The notes: generated from the letters alone by a model not told the origin. 64,000 nucleotides of DNA from Poriferisodalis sp965204125 (GCF_965204125.1 NZ_OZ241968.1:1-64000); one strand, 5' to 3'; positions 42,351 through 52,285 are shown, numbered from the stretch's first letter. Numbers and translations: made by a program.

Positions 42351-43163
42351 TCACTGGCCCGGCCCCGGGCCGGGCTCGTCTACCTCTGCACTGCCGCGGG
42401 CCACCACCACCGCGGCGACGGGCGAGATCACGCCGTCATGGAGGGCCTTGCCCACGATGGCCCCGGCGAGCGTGTGCCCGTGCGGCGAGCGCAGGTCGCG
42501 CAGGTCGGCGATGTCGGCGAGGCAGCCCACGCCGCCGCTGGCGATCACCGACATCGCCGGGGGCCGCTGGGGCGCATCCAGCACCTCCCGCAGCCCGGCA
42601 AGGTCGCTCCCGCCGCCCATGCCGTCGTTGGCGATCTGCGTCACGATCACCGCTTCAGCGCCGCTGCCGGCCAGCCGGGTGAGGGCATCGCCGAGGCTGA
42701 CCCCGCTCTGGTGCTCCCAGCCGCGGGTGGCCACCTCGGTGCCCCGCACATCGAGACCCACTGCGATGCGGTGACCGGCGGAGGTCAATTCCCCCACGAG
42801 ATTGGGGTTCTCGATCGCAGCGGTGCCCACCACGCATCGGGCGACTCCCGCGTCGTACAGGGCTTCGGCGCGCTCACGGCTGCGCACGCCGCCGCCGACC
42901 TGCACGTGCACACCGGCGTCGCCCACCGCGGCCACGACCGACCGGATCACGGCCCGGTTCTGCGGCTGCGGCTCACCCGTGCGAGCAGCGTCGAGATCGA
43001 CCATGTGGATCCAGCGGGTGCCCGCCTCTGCGAACTCGTGCGCCACCTCGACCGGGTTGGCGTCATAGCGCACCTCGCGGTCGTAGTCGCCCTGCACCAA
43101 GCGCACGCAGCGCCCGTTACGCAAGTCGATCGCGGGATACAGATCGAAGCTCACCGGCGGCAT
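42351..43163 (-). CDS. hisA: Phosphoribosylformimino-AICAR ribotide isomerase
   Basis: 270 residues. LYPAIDLRNGRCVRLVQGDY at the N-terminus with the catalytic Asp, VDLDAARTG, VGGGVRSRERAEAL, and VTQIANDGMGGGSD with the second Asp. Overlaps hisH by 13 bases. In some actinobacteria the same enzyme (PriA) also does the trpF step, but a separate trpF is present here. A Gly/Pro tail of about 10 residues follows the barrel. Confidence 0.95.
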   Translation of the reverse strand: MPPVSFDLYPAIDLRNGRCVRLVQGDYDREVRYDANPVEVAHEFAEAGTRWIHMVDLDAARTGEPQPQNRAVIRSVVAAVGDAGVHVQVGGGVRSRERAEALYDAGVARCVVGTAAIENPNLVGELTSAGHRIAVGLDVRGTEVATRGWEHQSGVSLGDALTRLAGSGAEAVIVTQIANDGMGGGSDLAGLREVLDAPQRPPAMSVIASGGVGCLADIADLRDLRSPHGHTLAGAIVGKALHDGVISPVAAVVVARGSAEVDEPGPGPGQ

Positions 43164-43792
43164 TGGTCGGCCCTCACTGCGGCGAGGAAGTTCTGTGCCA
43201 GCCGCTTGCCGGCATCGCCGGACTTCTCCGGGTGGAACTGGGTGGCCCACAGCCGGCCGCGCTCAGTGACAGCGGTAATCGGCGTGGGGTAGTCGCAGGT
43301 CGCCGCCACGAAGCTGTCGTCTGTGTCGGGCGCATAGCTGTGGACGAAGTACATCCAGGCGCCGTCGGTCAGTCCGGCCAGCAATGGGCAGCCTGGGCGT
43401 TGCACATCAAGCCGGTTCCACTGCATCTGCGGGCGCACGATGCCGTCGGGCAGCAGTCGCACCGTGCCGGGCATCACGCCCATGCCTGGGACCCCTGGTG
43501 CCTCCTCGGAGGCTTCGAACAGCATCTGCATGCCCACGCAGATGCCCAGGAACGGACGCCCGCTCTCGATGGCATCGAGCGCAGGCTGTTCCAGGCCCGT
43601 CGCCCGCAGCTGATCCATGCAGGTGCCGAAATGCCCCACGCCTGGCAGCACGACACCGGCGGCGTCGGCGATCAGCCCGGCATCGGCAGTCAAGCGGGCG
43701 TCGGCGCCGACTCGCTCGAGTGCCTTCTGCGCCGACCGCAGGTTGCCGATGCCGTAGTCGAGGACCGCTACGAGAGGACGATCGCCATTCAC
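43151..43792 (-). CDS. hisH: Imidazole glycerol phosphate synthase, glutaminase subunit
   Basis: 213 residues. VAVLDYGIGNLRS, LPGVGHFGTCM, nucleophile Cys in FLGICVGMQMLFE, YFVHSYA and the catalytic His-Glu in ATQFHPEKSG. Supplies ammonia to HisF. GTG start. Confidence 0.95.
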   Translation of the reverse strand: MNGDRPLVAVLDYGIGNLRSAQKALERVGADARLTADAGLIADAAGVVLPGVGHFGTCMDQLRATGLEQPALDAIESGRPFLGICVGMQMLFEASEEAPGVPGMGVMPGTVRLLPDGIVRPQMQWNRLDVQRPGCPLLAGLTDGAWMYFVHSYAPDTDDSFVAATCDYPTPITAVTERGRLWATQFHPEKSGDAGKRLAQNFLAAVRADQCRR

Positions 43793-43802
43793 ATGACGTC
43801 CT

Positions 43803-44396
43803 TCACAGGACGCCCTTGGTGGAGGGCAGCACGTCGTCGGCGACGCGGATGGCGTCGTAGAAGGCCCGCGCGGCGCCCTTGAAGCTGGCCTCGATGATGT
43901 GGTGGGTGTTGCGGCCGCGCAGCATCACCAGGTGCAGGGTGATGCCTGCCGACATCACCAGGCCACGCCAGAACTCCTCGCAGAGCTGGGGGTCGAATGG
44001 CGGGTCGCCCAGGATCTTCTCGCCGGGCGGCTCGATGTCGTAGTGCAGGAACGGCCGGCCCGACAGGTCGAGCACCACCTCGACGGCCGCCTCATCGAGC
44101 GGCACCACATAGGAGGCAAAGCGGCGCACGCCGGCCTTGTCGCCCCAGGCCTGCCGCATCGCTTCGCCAAGGGCGATGCCGGTGTCTTCCACCGTGTGGT
44201 GGGCGTCGATCTCGAGATCGCCGACGGTGCGCAGCAACAGATCGAAGCGAGCGTGCTTGGCGAGCTGGGCGACCATGTGGTCGAAGAACGGCAGGCCGGT
44301 CGAGATGTCGTTCTGGCCGCTGCCGTCGAGGTCCAGCGTCAGGTCGATCTGGGTCTCTTTGGTGTTGCGCTGCACGGTGGCAGTTCGAGCAGTCAT
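43803..44396 (-). CDS. hisB: Imidazoleglycerol-phosphate dehydratase
   Basis: 197 residues, single-function HisB. STGLPFFDHMVAQLAKHARFD, DLEIDAHHTVEDTGIALG and NTHHIIEASFKGAARA hold the manganese-binding His residues. Start ATG giving MTARTATVQR; ends 11 bases before hisH. Confidence 0.95.
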   Translation of the reverse strand: MTARTATVQRNTKETQIDLTLDLDGSGQNDISTGLPFFDHMVAQLAKHARFDLLLRTVGDLEIDAHHTVEDTGIALGEAMRQAWGDKAGVRRFASYVVPLDEAAVEVVLDLSGRPFLHYDIEPPGEKILGDPPFDPQLCEEFWRGLVMSAGITLHLVMLRGRNTHHIIEASFKGAARAFYDAIRVADDVLPSTKGVL

Positions 44397-44477
44397 GGTG
44401 CACTCTCTGGGTGTTGCAGATTCGGCCACATCAGCCTGCGGCCCCGACGCAGGTTTCGCACCCTCGCCATCGCACGT

Positions 44478-45551
44478 TCACGAGACGATCTCAGCCAGCG
44501 CCTCAAGGAAGCGATCATTCTCGGGCGGGGTTCCCACCGTCACCCGCAGGCAGTCGGCGAGCCGGGGCCACCCCGAGCAGTTCCGCACGAGCACCGATCG
44601 GTCTACGAGCGCCTGCCAGATGCCGTCGCCGCTGTGCCCGCTGGGAGACGTGCGGAACAGGATGAAGTTGGACTGCGAGGGCCAGACGTCGAGGCCCATC
44701 CCGCTCAGCGCGGCCTCGATCCGCTCTCGCTCGGACACGATCGCGGCGATCCGCTGTTCCATGTCATCGGTGAAGCGCAAGGCCACCCGTCCGGCGATCT
44801 GCTTGAAGGTGTCGACGTGGTACGGCAGCACCACCTTCTCGAACTGTGCGGCCATGCCCGCTGGAATGACGGCGTAGCCCAGCCGCGCCCCGGCCATCGC
44901 CCATGTCTTTGAGTAGGTGCGCGTCACGACGAGGTTGTCGGGTCCGCCGGCACTGTCGCACAGGTCGACGGCGCTCCAGTCGGCGAACTGCCCGTAGGCC
45001 TCGTCGACCACCACAAGACCGGGTGCGATCTCCAGCGCTCGCTTGAGCACCTCGATGCGCTCGGGCGTGCCGGTGGGGTTGTTGGGCGAGCACAGGAACA
45101 CGATCGACGGCCGGTGCCGCTCGATCACTCGCTCCAGCTCATACACGCTCACGCTGCCGTCGGCGTGACGCTCGCCTTCCACGACAGTGCATTGCGTGCT
45201 GCGGGCAATCTGGCCGTACATCGCATAGGTGGGCTCGAAGGTGGCCACGCTGCGGCCTGCCCCTCCGTAGGTCAGGCACAGCGTCTGCAGCACCTCGTTG
45301 GAGCCGTTGGCGACGAAAATGCGTTCCGGCTCGGTGCTCGCCAGCTTGGCGAGATCGGCCCGCAGGGCAGCGGCCGTGCGGTCGGGGTAGCGGTGCCACT
45401 CGACGTTGCGCAGCTCCGCAGCGAGAGCGTCAGCGAATTCCGGCGGCGGCCCCACGGGCGCCTCATTGGTGTTGAGCCGCACGTCCACGTCGATCTGGGG
45501 CGAGTGGTAGCCGTCAAGCAGGCGCAGGTCATCGCGCACCGGCGGCTTCAC
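44478..45551 (-). CDS. hisC: Histidinol-phosphate aminotransferase
   Basis: 357 residues, PLP fold type I. LNTNEAPVGPPP, CSPNNPTGTPE, VVDEAYGQF and the PLP-binding Lys in TRTYSKTWAMAGARLGY. The GTG start overlaps the hisD stop (GTGA). There is an 81-base gap before hisB. Confidence 0.94.
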   Translation of the reverse strand: MKPPVRDDLRLLDGYHSPQIDVDVRLNTNEAPVGPPPEFADALAAELRNVEWHRYPDRTAAALRADLAKLASTEPERIFVANGSNEVLQTLCLTYGGAGRSVATFEPTYAMYGQIARSTQCTVVEGERHADGSVSVYELERVIERHRPSIVFLCSPNNPTGTPERIEVLKRALEIAPGLVVVDEAYGQFADWSAVDLCDSAGGPDNLVVTRTYSKTWAMAGARLGYAVIPAGMAAQFEKVVLPYHVDTFKQIAGRVALRFTDDMEQRIAAIVSERERIEAALSGMGLDVWPSQSNFILFRTSPSGHSGDGIWQALVDRSVLVRNCSGWPRLADCLRVTVGTPPENDRFLEALAEIVS

Positions 45552-46885
45552 GGCCGCACTCCGGAGGTTGACCACTCCTTGCGGCGCGACACCGAGGCGG
45601 CGTGCGCCCACAGGCCCTCGGCCTCGGCCAGCTCGGCCACTGCCGGCGCAAGCTGGTCGAAGCCGGCTTCGGACACGTCCACAACGTGCATGCGCTTGGT
45701 GAAGTCGTCGGTGGTGAGCGCGCCGGCGAAGCGCGCTGTGCCGGCGGTGGGCAGCACGTGCGAGGGCCCCGCCACGTAGTCGCCTACTGATGCGGGCGCC
45801 CACGGCCCGATGAACACCGCACCCGCATGGCGGATGCTGCCCACGAGCTCCTCGGCGCCCTCGCACATGAGCTGGAGGTGCTCCGGTGCGACGAAGTTGG
45901 CGACGTCGGCAGCCTGCGCCGGCCCGTCCACGAGACACACGAACCCGTCGGCCTCCAGCGTGGCCAGCGTCTCCTCGCGGCGGGGCGACAGGTCGACGAT
46001 CTGGCCAATGGCCTCGCAGACTGCCTCGGCGCACTTCTCATCCCACGTGACCAGCCAGGCGCGCCCGCCTGGGCCATGCTCGGCCTGCAGCACCACGTCG
46101 GTTGCGGCCGCTGCCGGCGGGCAGGTCGCATCGGCGACCACGATGATCTCCGACGGCCCCGCGAACGCAGAGGCCACGCCCACATCACCGGCAACGAGCT
46201 GCTTGGCGGTGGCCACCCAGGCATTGCCGGGACCGGCAACGACATCGGCGGGCCGTATCGTCTCGGTGCCGTAGGCGAGCGCTGCTACCGCCTGCACGCC
46301 GCCCACCCGGTGCACCTCGGTGACCCCGCACAGGTGCGCCGCCGCCAGCACCGGAGCCGCGAGGTTGCCATCGGGACCCGGCGGTGAGCACAGCACGATG
46401 TCGTCGACGCCCGCGGCGCGGGCAACCAGCACCGTCATCAGCACGGTGGACGGGTAGGCAGCGAGGCCACCCGGCACATAGATGCCGGCCCGATCCACCG
46501 GCTGGCTGACCGACCGAACCGCGACGCCGTCACGTTCATAGACATGACCGATGGCGGCCTCGGCCTGGTGAAACTCCAAGATGCGCCGGTGGGCGGTCTC
46601 CATCGCCGAACGCAAACCGGGCGACAGGCTGTCCCATGCCGCAGACAGCTCCGAAACCGGCACCAGCGTGTCGGCGACATCGACGCCATCGAAGCGGGCA
46701 GTTAGTTCGCGAACAGCTGCGTCCCCGCCGTCCCTGACCTGGGCAATCAGCTGCCGGACGGCATCTTGCGACACCGAATCGCCAGCTTGCGGGCGCGGCA
46801 GCAGATCAGTCAGGTCATTGCTCCGACCTCGCAGATCCAGCCGCTCCAGCACCGCGCTGAGGGTACCTGCGCCCTGGTTCGCCAC
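45548..46885 (-). CDS. hisD: Histidinol dehydrogenase
   Basis: About 445 residues. Landmarks are RAGIYVPGGLAAYPSTVLM, GVQAVAALAYGT, VVAGPGNAWVATAKQLV, VVADATCPP, the metal-site region LQAEHGPGG and APEHLQLMC. Zinc enzyme for the last two steps of histidine synthesis. The GTG at 46885 gives the usual length; the frame is open 30 codons further. First gene of the his operon, divergent from the wall-binding gene with 68 bases between. Confidence 0.95.
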   Translation of the reverse strand: MANQGAGTLSAVLERLDLRGRSNDLTDLLPRPQAGDSVSQDAVRQLIAQVRDGGDAAVRELTARFDGVDVADTLVPVSELSAAWDSLSPGLRSAMETAHRRILEFHQAEAAIGHVYERDGVAVRSVSQPVDRAGIYVPGGLAAYPSTVLMTVLVARAAGVDDIVLCSPPGPDGNLAAPVLAAAHLCGVTEVHRVGGVQAVAALAYGTETIRPADVVAGPGNAWVATAKQLVAGDVGVASAFAGPSEIIVVADATCPPAAAATDVVLQAEHGPGGRAWLVTWDEKCAEAVCEAIGQIVDLSPRREETLATLEADGFVCLVDGPAQAADVANFVAPEHLQLMCEGAEELVGSIRHAGAVFIGPWAPASVGDYVAGPSHVLPTAGTARFAGALTTDDFTKRMHVVDVSEAGFDQLAPAVAELAEAEGLWAHAASVSRRKEWSTSGVRP

Positions 46886-46953
46886 TGCTGTGAATTCCCA
46901 CCCGCCGCCGACCTGCTGCCACCCGCAGGAAGCGCGGCGCCTACGTTGAGTGG

Positions 46954-48984
46954 ATGCACAGGACGCGGCTGGCACTGGTGGTTCTCCTGATGGCCGCGGG
47001 CGGCGCGGTCATGCACGTCTCGACAGCGGGGGCGGTTGATCAGCTCGACGAGGTCGACGTGCAGCGCTACGGGGGCGCCGACCGCTACGCCACGTCGCTG
47101 CTCGTCGCAGAAGCTGTCGCCGACGATGCCGGTGGCAGCCTGGACTGGGTGGTGATCGTGTCGGGCCGCAACTGGACCGATGCCGTCGTCGCCGCGCCGC
47201 TCGCTGGATCGCTGGGCGCCCCGGTGCTGGCCACGCCGCCCGGCGAGCTGCGACCCGATGCCGCGCGGTTCCTGCAACGCACCGGCGTCTCGCAGGCCGT
47301 GCTGATCGGCGCCGACAGCGACACCGACGGCGTCGGACCCACAGTTGTGGCGGGACTCGAGACGCTCGGCATCTCCACCGAACGAGTCACCCGTCCCGAC
47401 CAGTACGCAAACTCCGTCGCCGTCGCCCGCAGACTCGGCACTCCCGGGAACATGGGCACTCTCGGCCGGACCGCTGTGGTGGCCAGCGGCAGGGTCTTCG
47501 CTGACGCGCTCGTCGCCGGCACCTTCGCCGCACGGGGCGGACACCCTGTCTTGCTGACCAAACCGGAAATCTTCCGGCGCGATGTGGCCCGCTACCTGAC
47601 CGACAAGGAAGTCGAGCACGTCGTGCTGATGGGAGGCAAGGCGGCCTTGCACCCAGTGATCGAGGACGCAATCACCGAACTCGGCATCGAGGTGACACGG
47701 CTCGCGGGAGCCACTCGCTACGAGACCGCCGTCGAGGCCGCCAAGCTCATCGACGGCCGTTACGGGAACGGATGCTTCGGCACCCGGCGCATCGGGTTGG
47801 CGCGTGCCCACGTTCCGTTCGACTCGTTCAGCGCAGCACCGTTGCTCGCCCGCTTGTGTGCCCCGCTGCTGCTGGCTGACACGGATGCCGTTCCCCGCTC
47901 GACCGCCGAGTTCCTCAATAGTGCCCTCAAGATTCGAGCGAGCACACCTCGAAGTGCCGACCTGCACGTGTTCGGCGGCAACGCAGCCGTATCGCGGGCA
48001 GCCATCGACAACTATCTCGCTGACCCGCTGGGCACCGAGGGAGGCAGGCTCCGACCTCAAGGCCAGTGCGTTCCGGGCCTCGGCAACGAGCCCGTGCCAG
48101 TACTCGGCGACATGTTCTCTCGCCATTCCGCATGGTCGCCGGACTGCAAACGGATCGCGTTTCTCGACATCGAGGAGGCGCTGTGGACGGCGCGAACCGA
48201 TGGAACCGGCCGAATACGACTGACCGCCGGTTATCCGGGTGACGAGGAAGACGGCTCGCCAGCTTGGTCACCGGACGGCACTCGAATCGCCTTTGTCAGA
48301 TACGGAGGCCGGTTTCGTCACGGGGAACCGATCAACCACATATTCGTCATCAATGCCGACGGGACAGGAGAACGGCAACTCACGTCGGGTGACGTGACTG
48401 ACAGATCTCCAAGTTGGTCCCCGGACGGCAAGCGGATTGCCTTCTCCCGGGGACACCCGGAGAACCGGCATCGCTACCAGAACTATGACGATGTGTATAT
48501 CGCCGTGATGGACGCAGACGGTAGTGATGTGCGAGCGCTCACTCGCGGCGATGCGGCAGACCACTTCCCAGCTTGGTCGCCGGACGGTCGCTGGATTGCG
48601 TATGACAACAACCAGGAGCTGTGGATCATGGATCCCGAGGGCGAGAAGCAGCGCAGGATCGCCTCCGAGTACTCGCCAAACGGTCATTCGTGGTCGCCGG
48701 ACAGCGGCGCCCTCGCATACACCACGTTCGAGTTCGTCGAGGACGACACGTACAGCGACGGCATGCGCAACGACCGGACGCTCACCATCGCTTCACTCGA
48801 CGGCGAGATGGCCGAAGTCGTTCGCTATGTCAGCCACACAGTCCGCGAGTCGTTCAGGGGAACCTTCACGATCATCAGAAGCCCGCAATGGGCTCCCGAC
48901 GGCCGAAGCATCATGTACGAGCGCAATACTCACCAGGGCGACGCAGCACGAACATATGTTGCTCCCGTACCGGCCCCTAGATGA
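46954..48984 (+). CDS. Secreted wall-binding (CWB2) protein with TolB/PD40 propeller, copy 1
   Basis: 676 residues. Signal peptide to about residue 28 (VMHVSTAGA). About 38-360 hold three cell-wall-binding type-2 repeats, each about 90 residues (QRYGGADRYATS, RNWTDAVVAAPLAG, FADALVAGTFAARGGHPVLL, LAGATRYETAVEAAK). About 380-670 hold six PD40/TolB-like blades with WSPDG-x-x-IAF motifs and WAPDGRSIMYERN last. CWB2 binds wall polymers in other bacteria, so this is probably a surface protein; the ligand of the propeller is unknown. Followed without a gap by a paralogue. Confidence 0.9.
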   Translation: MHRTRLALVVLLMAAGGAVMHVSTAGAVDQLDEVDVQRYGGADRYATSLLVAEAVADDAGGSLDWVVIVSGRNWTDAVVAAPLAGSLGAPVLATPPGELRPDAARFLQRTGVSQAVLIGADSDTDGVGPTVVAGLETLGISTERVTRPDQYANSVAVARRLGTPGNMGTLGRTAVVASGRVFADALVAGTFAARGGHPVLLTKPEIFRRDVARYLTDKEVEHVVLMGGKAALHPVIEDAITELGIEVTRLAGATRYETAVEAAKLIDGRYGNGCFGTRRIGLARAHVPFDSFSAAPLLARLCAPLLLADTDAVPRSTAEFLNSALKIRASTPRSADLHVFGGNAAVSRAAIDNYLADPLGTEGGRLRPQGQCVPGLGNEPVPVLGDMFSRHSAWSPDCKRIAFLDIEEALWTARTDGTGRIRLTAGYPGDEEDGSPAWSPDGTRIAFVRYGGRFRHGEPINHIFVINADGTGERQLTSGDVTDRSPSWSPDGKRIAFSRGHPENRHRYQNYDDVYIAVMDADGSDVRALTRGDAADHFPAWSPDGRWIAYDNNQELWIMDPEGEKQRRIASEYSPNGHSWSPDSGALAYTTFEFVEDDTYSDGMRNDRTLTIASLDGEMAEVVRYVSHTVRESFRGTFTIIRSPQWAPDGRSIMYERNTHQGDAARTYVAPVPAPR

Positions 48985-50155
48985 TCGACATCCCTCGGCA
49001 TCTCCTCCAGGACCCTGGCAGTCGTCAGCACGAACTTCACCGCGCCTACGGCCTGTACGCAGACTTCATATGCCGGAGAACACTGAGGGCGATTGGTGCA
49101 GTGCTCATGGCGACGGTCGTCACGGCAGCAACTGTCTTTCTGCCAGTTGCTGCTGCGGGCGCCGTGCCACAGCTAGCTGACATCGACGAACAGCGCTACG
49201 GAGGCGCAGACCGCTACGCAACCTCGCTGCGCGTAGCGGAAGCAGTGGCGGCCGATGCTGACGGCAGCTTGAACTGGGTGGTCATGGTCTCGGGCCGCAA
49301 TTGGACTGATGCGGTCGTCGCAGCCCCACTCGCCGGTTCGCTCGGGGCACCCGTGCTGTCGACGCCCTCGGGTGAGCTGCGACCCGATGCCGCCGCTTTC
49401 CTGCAACGCACGGGCGTCTCGAAGGCCCTGATCATCGGCGCCGACAGTGACACCGAGGGTGTCGGGCCGACCGTCGTGGCCGGCCTCGAAGAACTCGGCA
49501 TCTCGGCCGAGCGGATCACCCGGCCCGACCAGTACGCAACCTCGGTCGCTGCTGCGCGCCGGCTCGGCACGCCCGGAGACATGCGGGGCTTGGGCCGCAC
49601 TGCGATCGTCGCCAATGGCAGGGTCTTTGCTGACGCGCTCGTCGCCGGCGCTATCGCGGCGCGAGGATCCCATCCGATTCTGCTGACCAAGCCGGAGATC
49701 TTCCGGCGCGATGTGGCCCGCTACCTGACCGAGAAAGACATCGAGCATGTTGTGCTGATGGGTGGCGAGGCGGCGCTGCACCAAGTGATCGAGAACGACA
49801 TCACCGCACTTGGCATCAAGGTGACCCGCCTCGCCGGCGCGACCCGCTACGAGACTGCAGTAGAAGCTGCCAAGTTTGCCGTCCGGCGCTTCAGCCTCAC
49901 GTGCTTCACCGAGCGCCGTGCCGGCTTGGCGCGCGGGCACGTGCCGTTCGACGCATTCAGCGCTGCGCCGCTGCTGGCCCGTCTGTGCACCCCATTGCTG
50001 CTCGCCGACCCCGACGCAATCCCAGCGGCGACGGTCCGCTATCTCAACTCGGCGCGCTCGGTGATCGCGCCAAGCGGCGACGACACCATGGACGTTCACA
50101 TATTCGGCGGCAACGCCGCTATCTCAGACGCCGCCATCGACGACTATCTCGTCGG
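47035..50155. repeat. Tandem duplication of the CWB2-coding region
   Basis: The stretch coding for the three wall-binding repeats in copy 1 (about 47035-48010) recurs in copy 2 (about 49180-50155) with strong nucleotide similarity, for example runs around CAACGCACCGGCGTCTCG at 47275 and 49405. The propeller-coding parts have diverged much more. Shows a tandem gene duplication. Confidence 0.75.
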
Positions 50156-51047
50156 CGGAACCACTGTTGGCGTCCAATGCAACCTCGAGGTTGGCAGCGA
50201 GCCCCAGGCGATTATCGACGACGTCGATGCGATCCTTCCTGTTTGGTCGCCTGACTGTCGCCGCATCGCCTACCAGCACAACCGGGAGATCTGGACAGCA
50301 GACATCGACGGCGGCAATCGGGTCAAGCTGACACGTGGTTCATTCCCCGCGTGGTCGCCTGACGGCACGCGCATTGCGTTTTCCCGCTTTACCGGTCAGG
50401 AGCTGTACATGGAAGTGGTGGCCCACCTCCACGTCATCAACTCCGATGGATCCGGTGAAGTCCAACTGACCAATTCGATCTCGCAGGACTATGCGCCAAG
50501 ATGGTCTCCAGATGGCCGACGGATCCTGTTCCGGCGGATCGATCTGTGGGAGGAGCCAGAAGAGTTCTTTGCCAAGCGACATCTCGCAATCATCGATGAC
50601 GACGGCGGCAATGAAGTCAACCTAGAAACTCGCGCGTTCTTTGGCCGCAGTCACTACTGGACCCATGACGGCGAACGCGTCTCGATTGGGGACGGCGGAG
50701 GTGTTGCGACGGTACAAGATGACGGATCCGACTGGAAGCCGGTTTGGCCAGTCACTCTGAGCCGCATCAAGTTCTCCGGGTATGCGTGGTCACCCGATGG
50801 CTGCCGAATCGCACTGGTCGGCAAAGCTCCATTGAAGAACGGTCAATGGGAGAGCTACATCAAGGTGCTCAACCTCGACAACGACGAGGTCAGAACGGTG
50901 GTCCGCTATACCGGAGACATCTTTCAAGCCGCCGACATAGTCGCACCTCAATGGTCGCCTGACGGTCGTTTCATTGCCTACTACCTTCACGACGGCAAGG
51001 TCATTCCGCAGCGTCCGATCGTCGTCGCGCGAATCCCACCTGCTTGA
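48981..51047 (+). CDS. Secreted wall-binding (CWB2) protein with TolB/PD40 propeller, copy 2
   Basis: 688 residues from an ATG that overlaps the previous stop (ATGA). The hydrophobic signal segment begins only about 35 residues in (RRTLRAIGAVLMATVVTAAT), so the true start may be later, for example the ATG at 49107. Three CWB2 repeats (QRYGGADRYATS, FADALVAGAIAARGSHPILL, LAGATRYETAVEAAK) very close to copy 1, then six propeller blades (WSPDC, WSPDGTRIAFSR, WSPDGRRILFRR, a degenerate WTHDGERVSIG, WSPDGCRIALV, WSPDGRFIAYY) that have drifted much more. Confidence 0.9.
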   Translation: MIDIPRHLLQDPGSRQHELHRAYGLYADFICRRTLRAIGAVLMATVVTAATVFLPVAAAGAVPQLADIDEQRYGGADRYATSLRVAEAVAADADGSLNWVVMVSGRNWTDAVVAAPLAGSLGAPVLSTPSGELRPDAAAFLQRTGVSKALIIGADSDTEGVGPTVVAGLEELGISAERITRPDQYATSVAAARRLGTPGDMRGLGRTAIVANGRVFADALVAGAIAARGSHPILLTKPEIFRRDVARYLTEKDIEHVVLMGGEAALHQVIENDITALGIKVTRLAGATRYETAVEAAKFAVRRFSLTCFTERRAGLARGHVPFDAFSAAPLLARLCTPLLLADPDAIPAATVRYLNSARSVIAPSGDDTMDVHIFGGNAAISDAAIDDYLVGGTTVGVQCNLEVGSEPQAIIDDVDAILPVWSPDCRRIAYQHNREIWTADIDGGNRVKLTRGSFPAWSPDGTRIAFSRFTGQELYMEVVAHLHVINSDGSGEVQLTNSISQDYAPRWSPDGRRILFRRIDLWEEPEEFFAKRHLAIIDDDGGNEVNLETRAFFGRSHYWTHDGERVSIGDGGGVATVQDDGSDWKPVWPVTLSRIKFSGYAWSPDGCRIALVGKAPLKNGQWESYIKVLNLDNDEVRTVVRYTGDIFQAADIVAPQWSPDGRFIAYYLHDGKVIPQRPIVVARIPPA

Positions 51048-51074
51048 ACCCCGTTGAGCGAAGGTGTCGCTAGC

Positions 51075-51272
51075 GTGCCGCGGGTGATCAGCGCTGCTGA
51101 GCTGTCGTCGATCGAGACCGCTGTCGGTGAGCTGGGCAACCGCGTGGCACAGGCTGCCGATGAGCTGATGGGCACGCCGAACGAGGATGTCGGCGTGGAG
51201 CTTTATGAGGTGGAGCGCTCGTTGCGGATGGCTCGCCGTCGCTTGGCCCAGGCCACCGAAGCACTTCGCTGA
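51075..51272 (+). CDS. Small hypothetical protein
   Basis: 65 residues from a GTG: a two-helix acidic-basic sequence (ELSSIETAVGELGNRVAQAA, then LYEVERSLRMARRRLAQA). Looks like a small helical hairpin, common as conserved unknowns in actinobacteria. It sits 28 bases after the propeller gene and converges on the lyase gene. No function assigned. Confidence 0.5.
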   Translation: MPRVISAAELSSIETAVGELGNRVAQAADELMGTPNEDVGVELYEVERSLRMARRRLAQATEALR

Positions 51273-51313
51273 GCACCCCGTCTGGGGCCGCTTAGTGCTG
51301 GCCTGCGACGCGG

Positions 51314-52231
51314 TTACGACCGTGCAGCAATGGCTTCGGCTGTGGCGACGATCTTGCGGGCCCGGGTGAGATGGGGCACGTCGACCATCTGGCCCTTGTG
51401 GGCGAATGCCATGAGCCCGGCGGCCTCGGCCTCGGCGAATGCTCCGAGCAGCTCGCGGGCGTCGGCCATCTCGGCATCGCTCGGTGTGAACGCGGCATTG
51501 ACGATGTCGATCTGGGCGGGATGGATGGTGATCTTGCCGGTGAAACCCATAGCGGCTGACGTGGCGCACTCAGCGGCGAGCCCCTCGTCGTCGCGGAAGT
51601 CCACGAACACCGTGTCGAGCGGCTGCTTGCCCCACGCCGTGGCGCCCACCAAGCACATCACCCGGGCGTACTCGAACACCGGCAGGTAGGCGCCTGTGGC
51701 GTCCCGGTTGGCCTTCGAGCCCATGGCCGCGGAGAGATCCTCGGCACCCCAGCTCAGCGCATCCACCCGGTCATGGCGGGCCAGTTCGCCGATGTTCAGC
51801 AACCCCTGAGGCGTTTCGGTTCCCAGCACCAGCAGCACCACACCGCCAGGCGGGTGGCCATGCTCCAGCTCCCAGCGGGCGATCATGCTGTCGAGCTCGA
51901 CGACCTCTGCTGCGTTGTTGACCTTCGGCACCAAGTAGGCGTCGGGCGGCGACACCATCGTCTCGGCGACATCGGCAGCGCACCACGGGGTGTCGAGCGG
52001 GTTGATCCGCACCACCCGCTCCTTGGCGCCGAAGTCGACATCGGCCAGCCAGCCCGCAACCGTGGTGCGGGCGCTGTCCTTGTTGTCGGGGGTGACCGCG
52101 TCCTCAAGGTCGAGCACGAGGCTGTCGGCATCCGTTGCGATCGACTTCTCCAGCATGCGCTCGTTCGCACCGGGCACGAAGTGCGATGACCTGCGCACAG
52201 TGCCGCTGCCGGGATTCGCTGACTCAGTCAT
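51314..52231 (-). CDS. HpcH/HpaI aldolase - citrate lyase beta-like (CitE) protein
   Basis: 305 residues. RRSSHFVPGANERMLEKS with the CitE-type start, SLVLDLEDAV with acidic metal ligands, VVRINPLDTPW, GTETPQGLLN, and GFTGKITIHPAQI. Cleaves or forms CoA thioesters such as malyl- or citramalyl-CoA in related proteins; the exact substrate is unknown. No other citrate-lyase subunits nearby. Confidence 0.9.
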   Translation of the reverse strand: MTESANPGSGTVRRSSHFVPGANERMLEKSIATDADSLVLDLEDAVTPDNKDSARTTVAGWLADVDFGAKERVVRINPLDTPWCAADVAETMVSPPDAYLVPKVNNAAEVVELDSMIARWELEHGHPPGGVVLLVLGTETPQGLLNIGELARHDRVDALSWGAEDLSAAMGSKANRDATGAYLPVFEYARVMCLVGATAWGKQPLDTVFVDFRDDEGLAAECATSAAMGFTGKITIHPAQIDIVNAAFTPSDAEMADARELLGAFAEAEAAGLMAFAHKGQMVDVPHLTRARKIVATAEAIAARS

Positions 52232-52285
52232 TCGGTCGCACCTCTTGGGTCTCGCATGCGCACTGCAGCCGGTGTCGGTGCCGGT

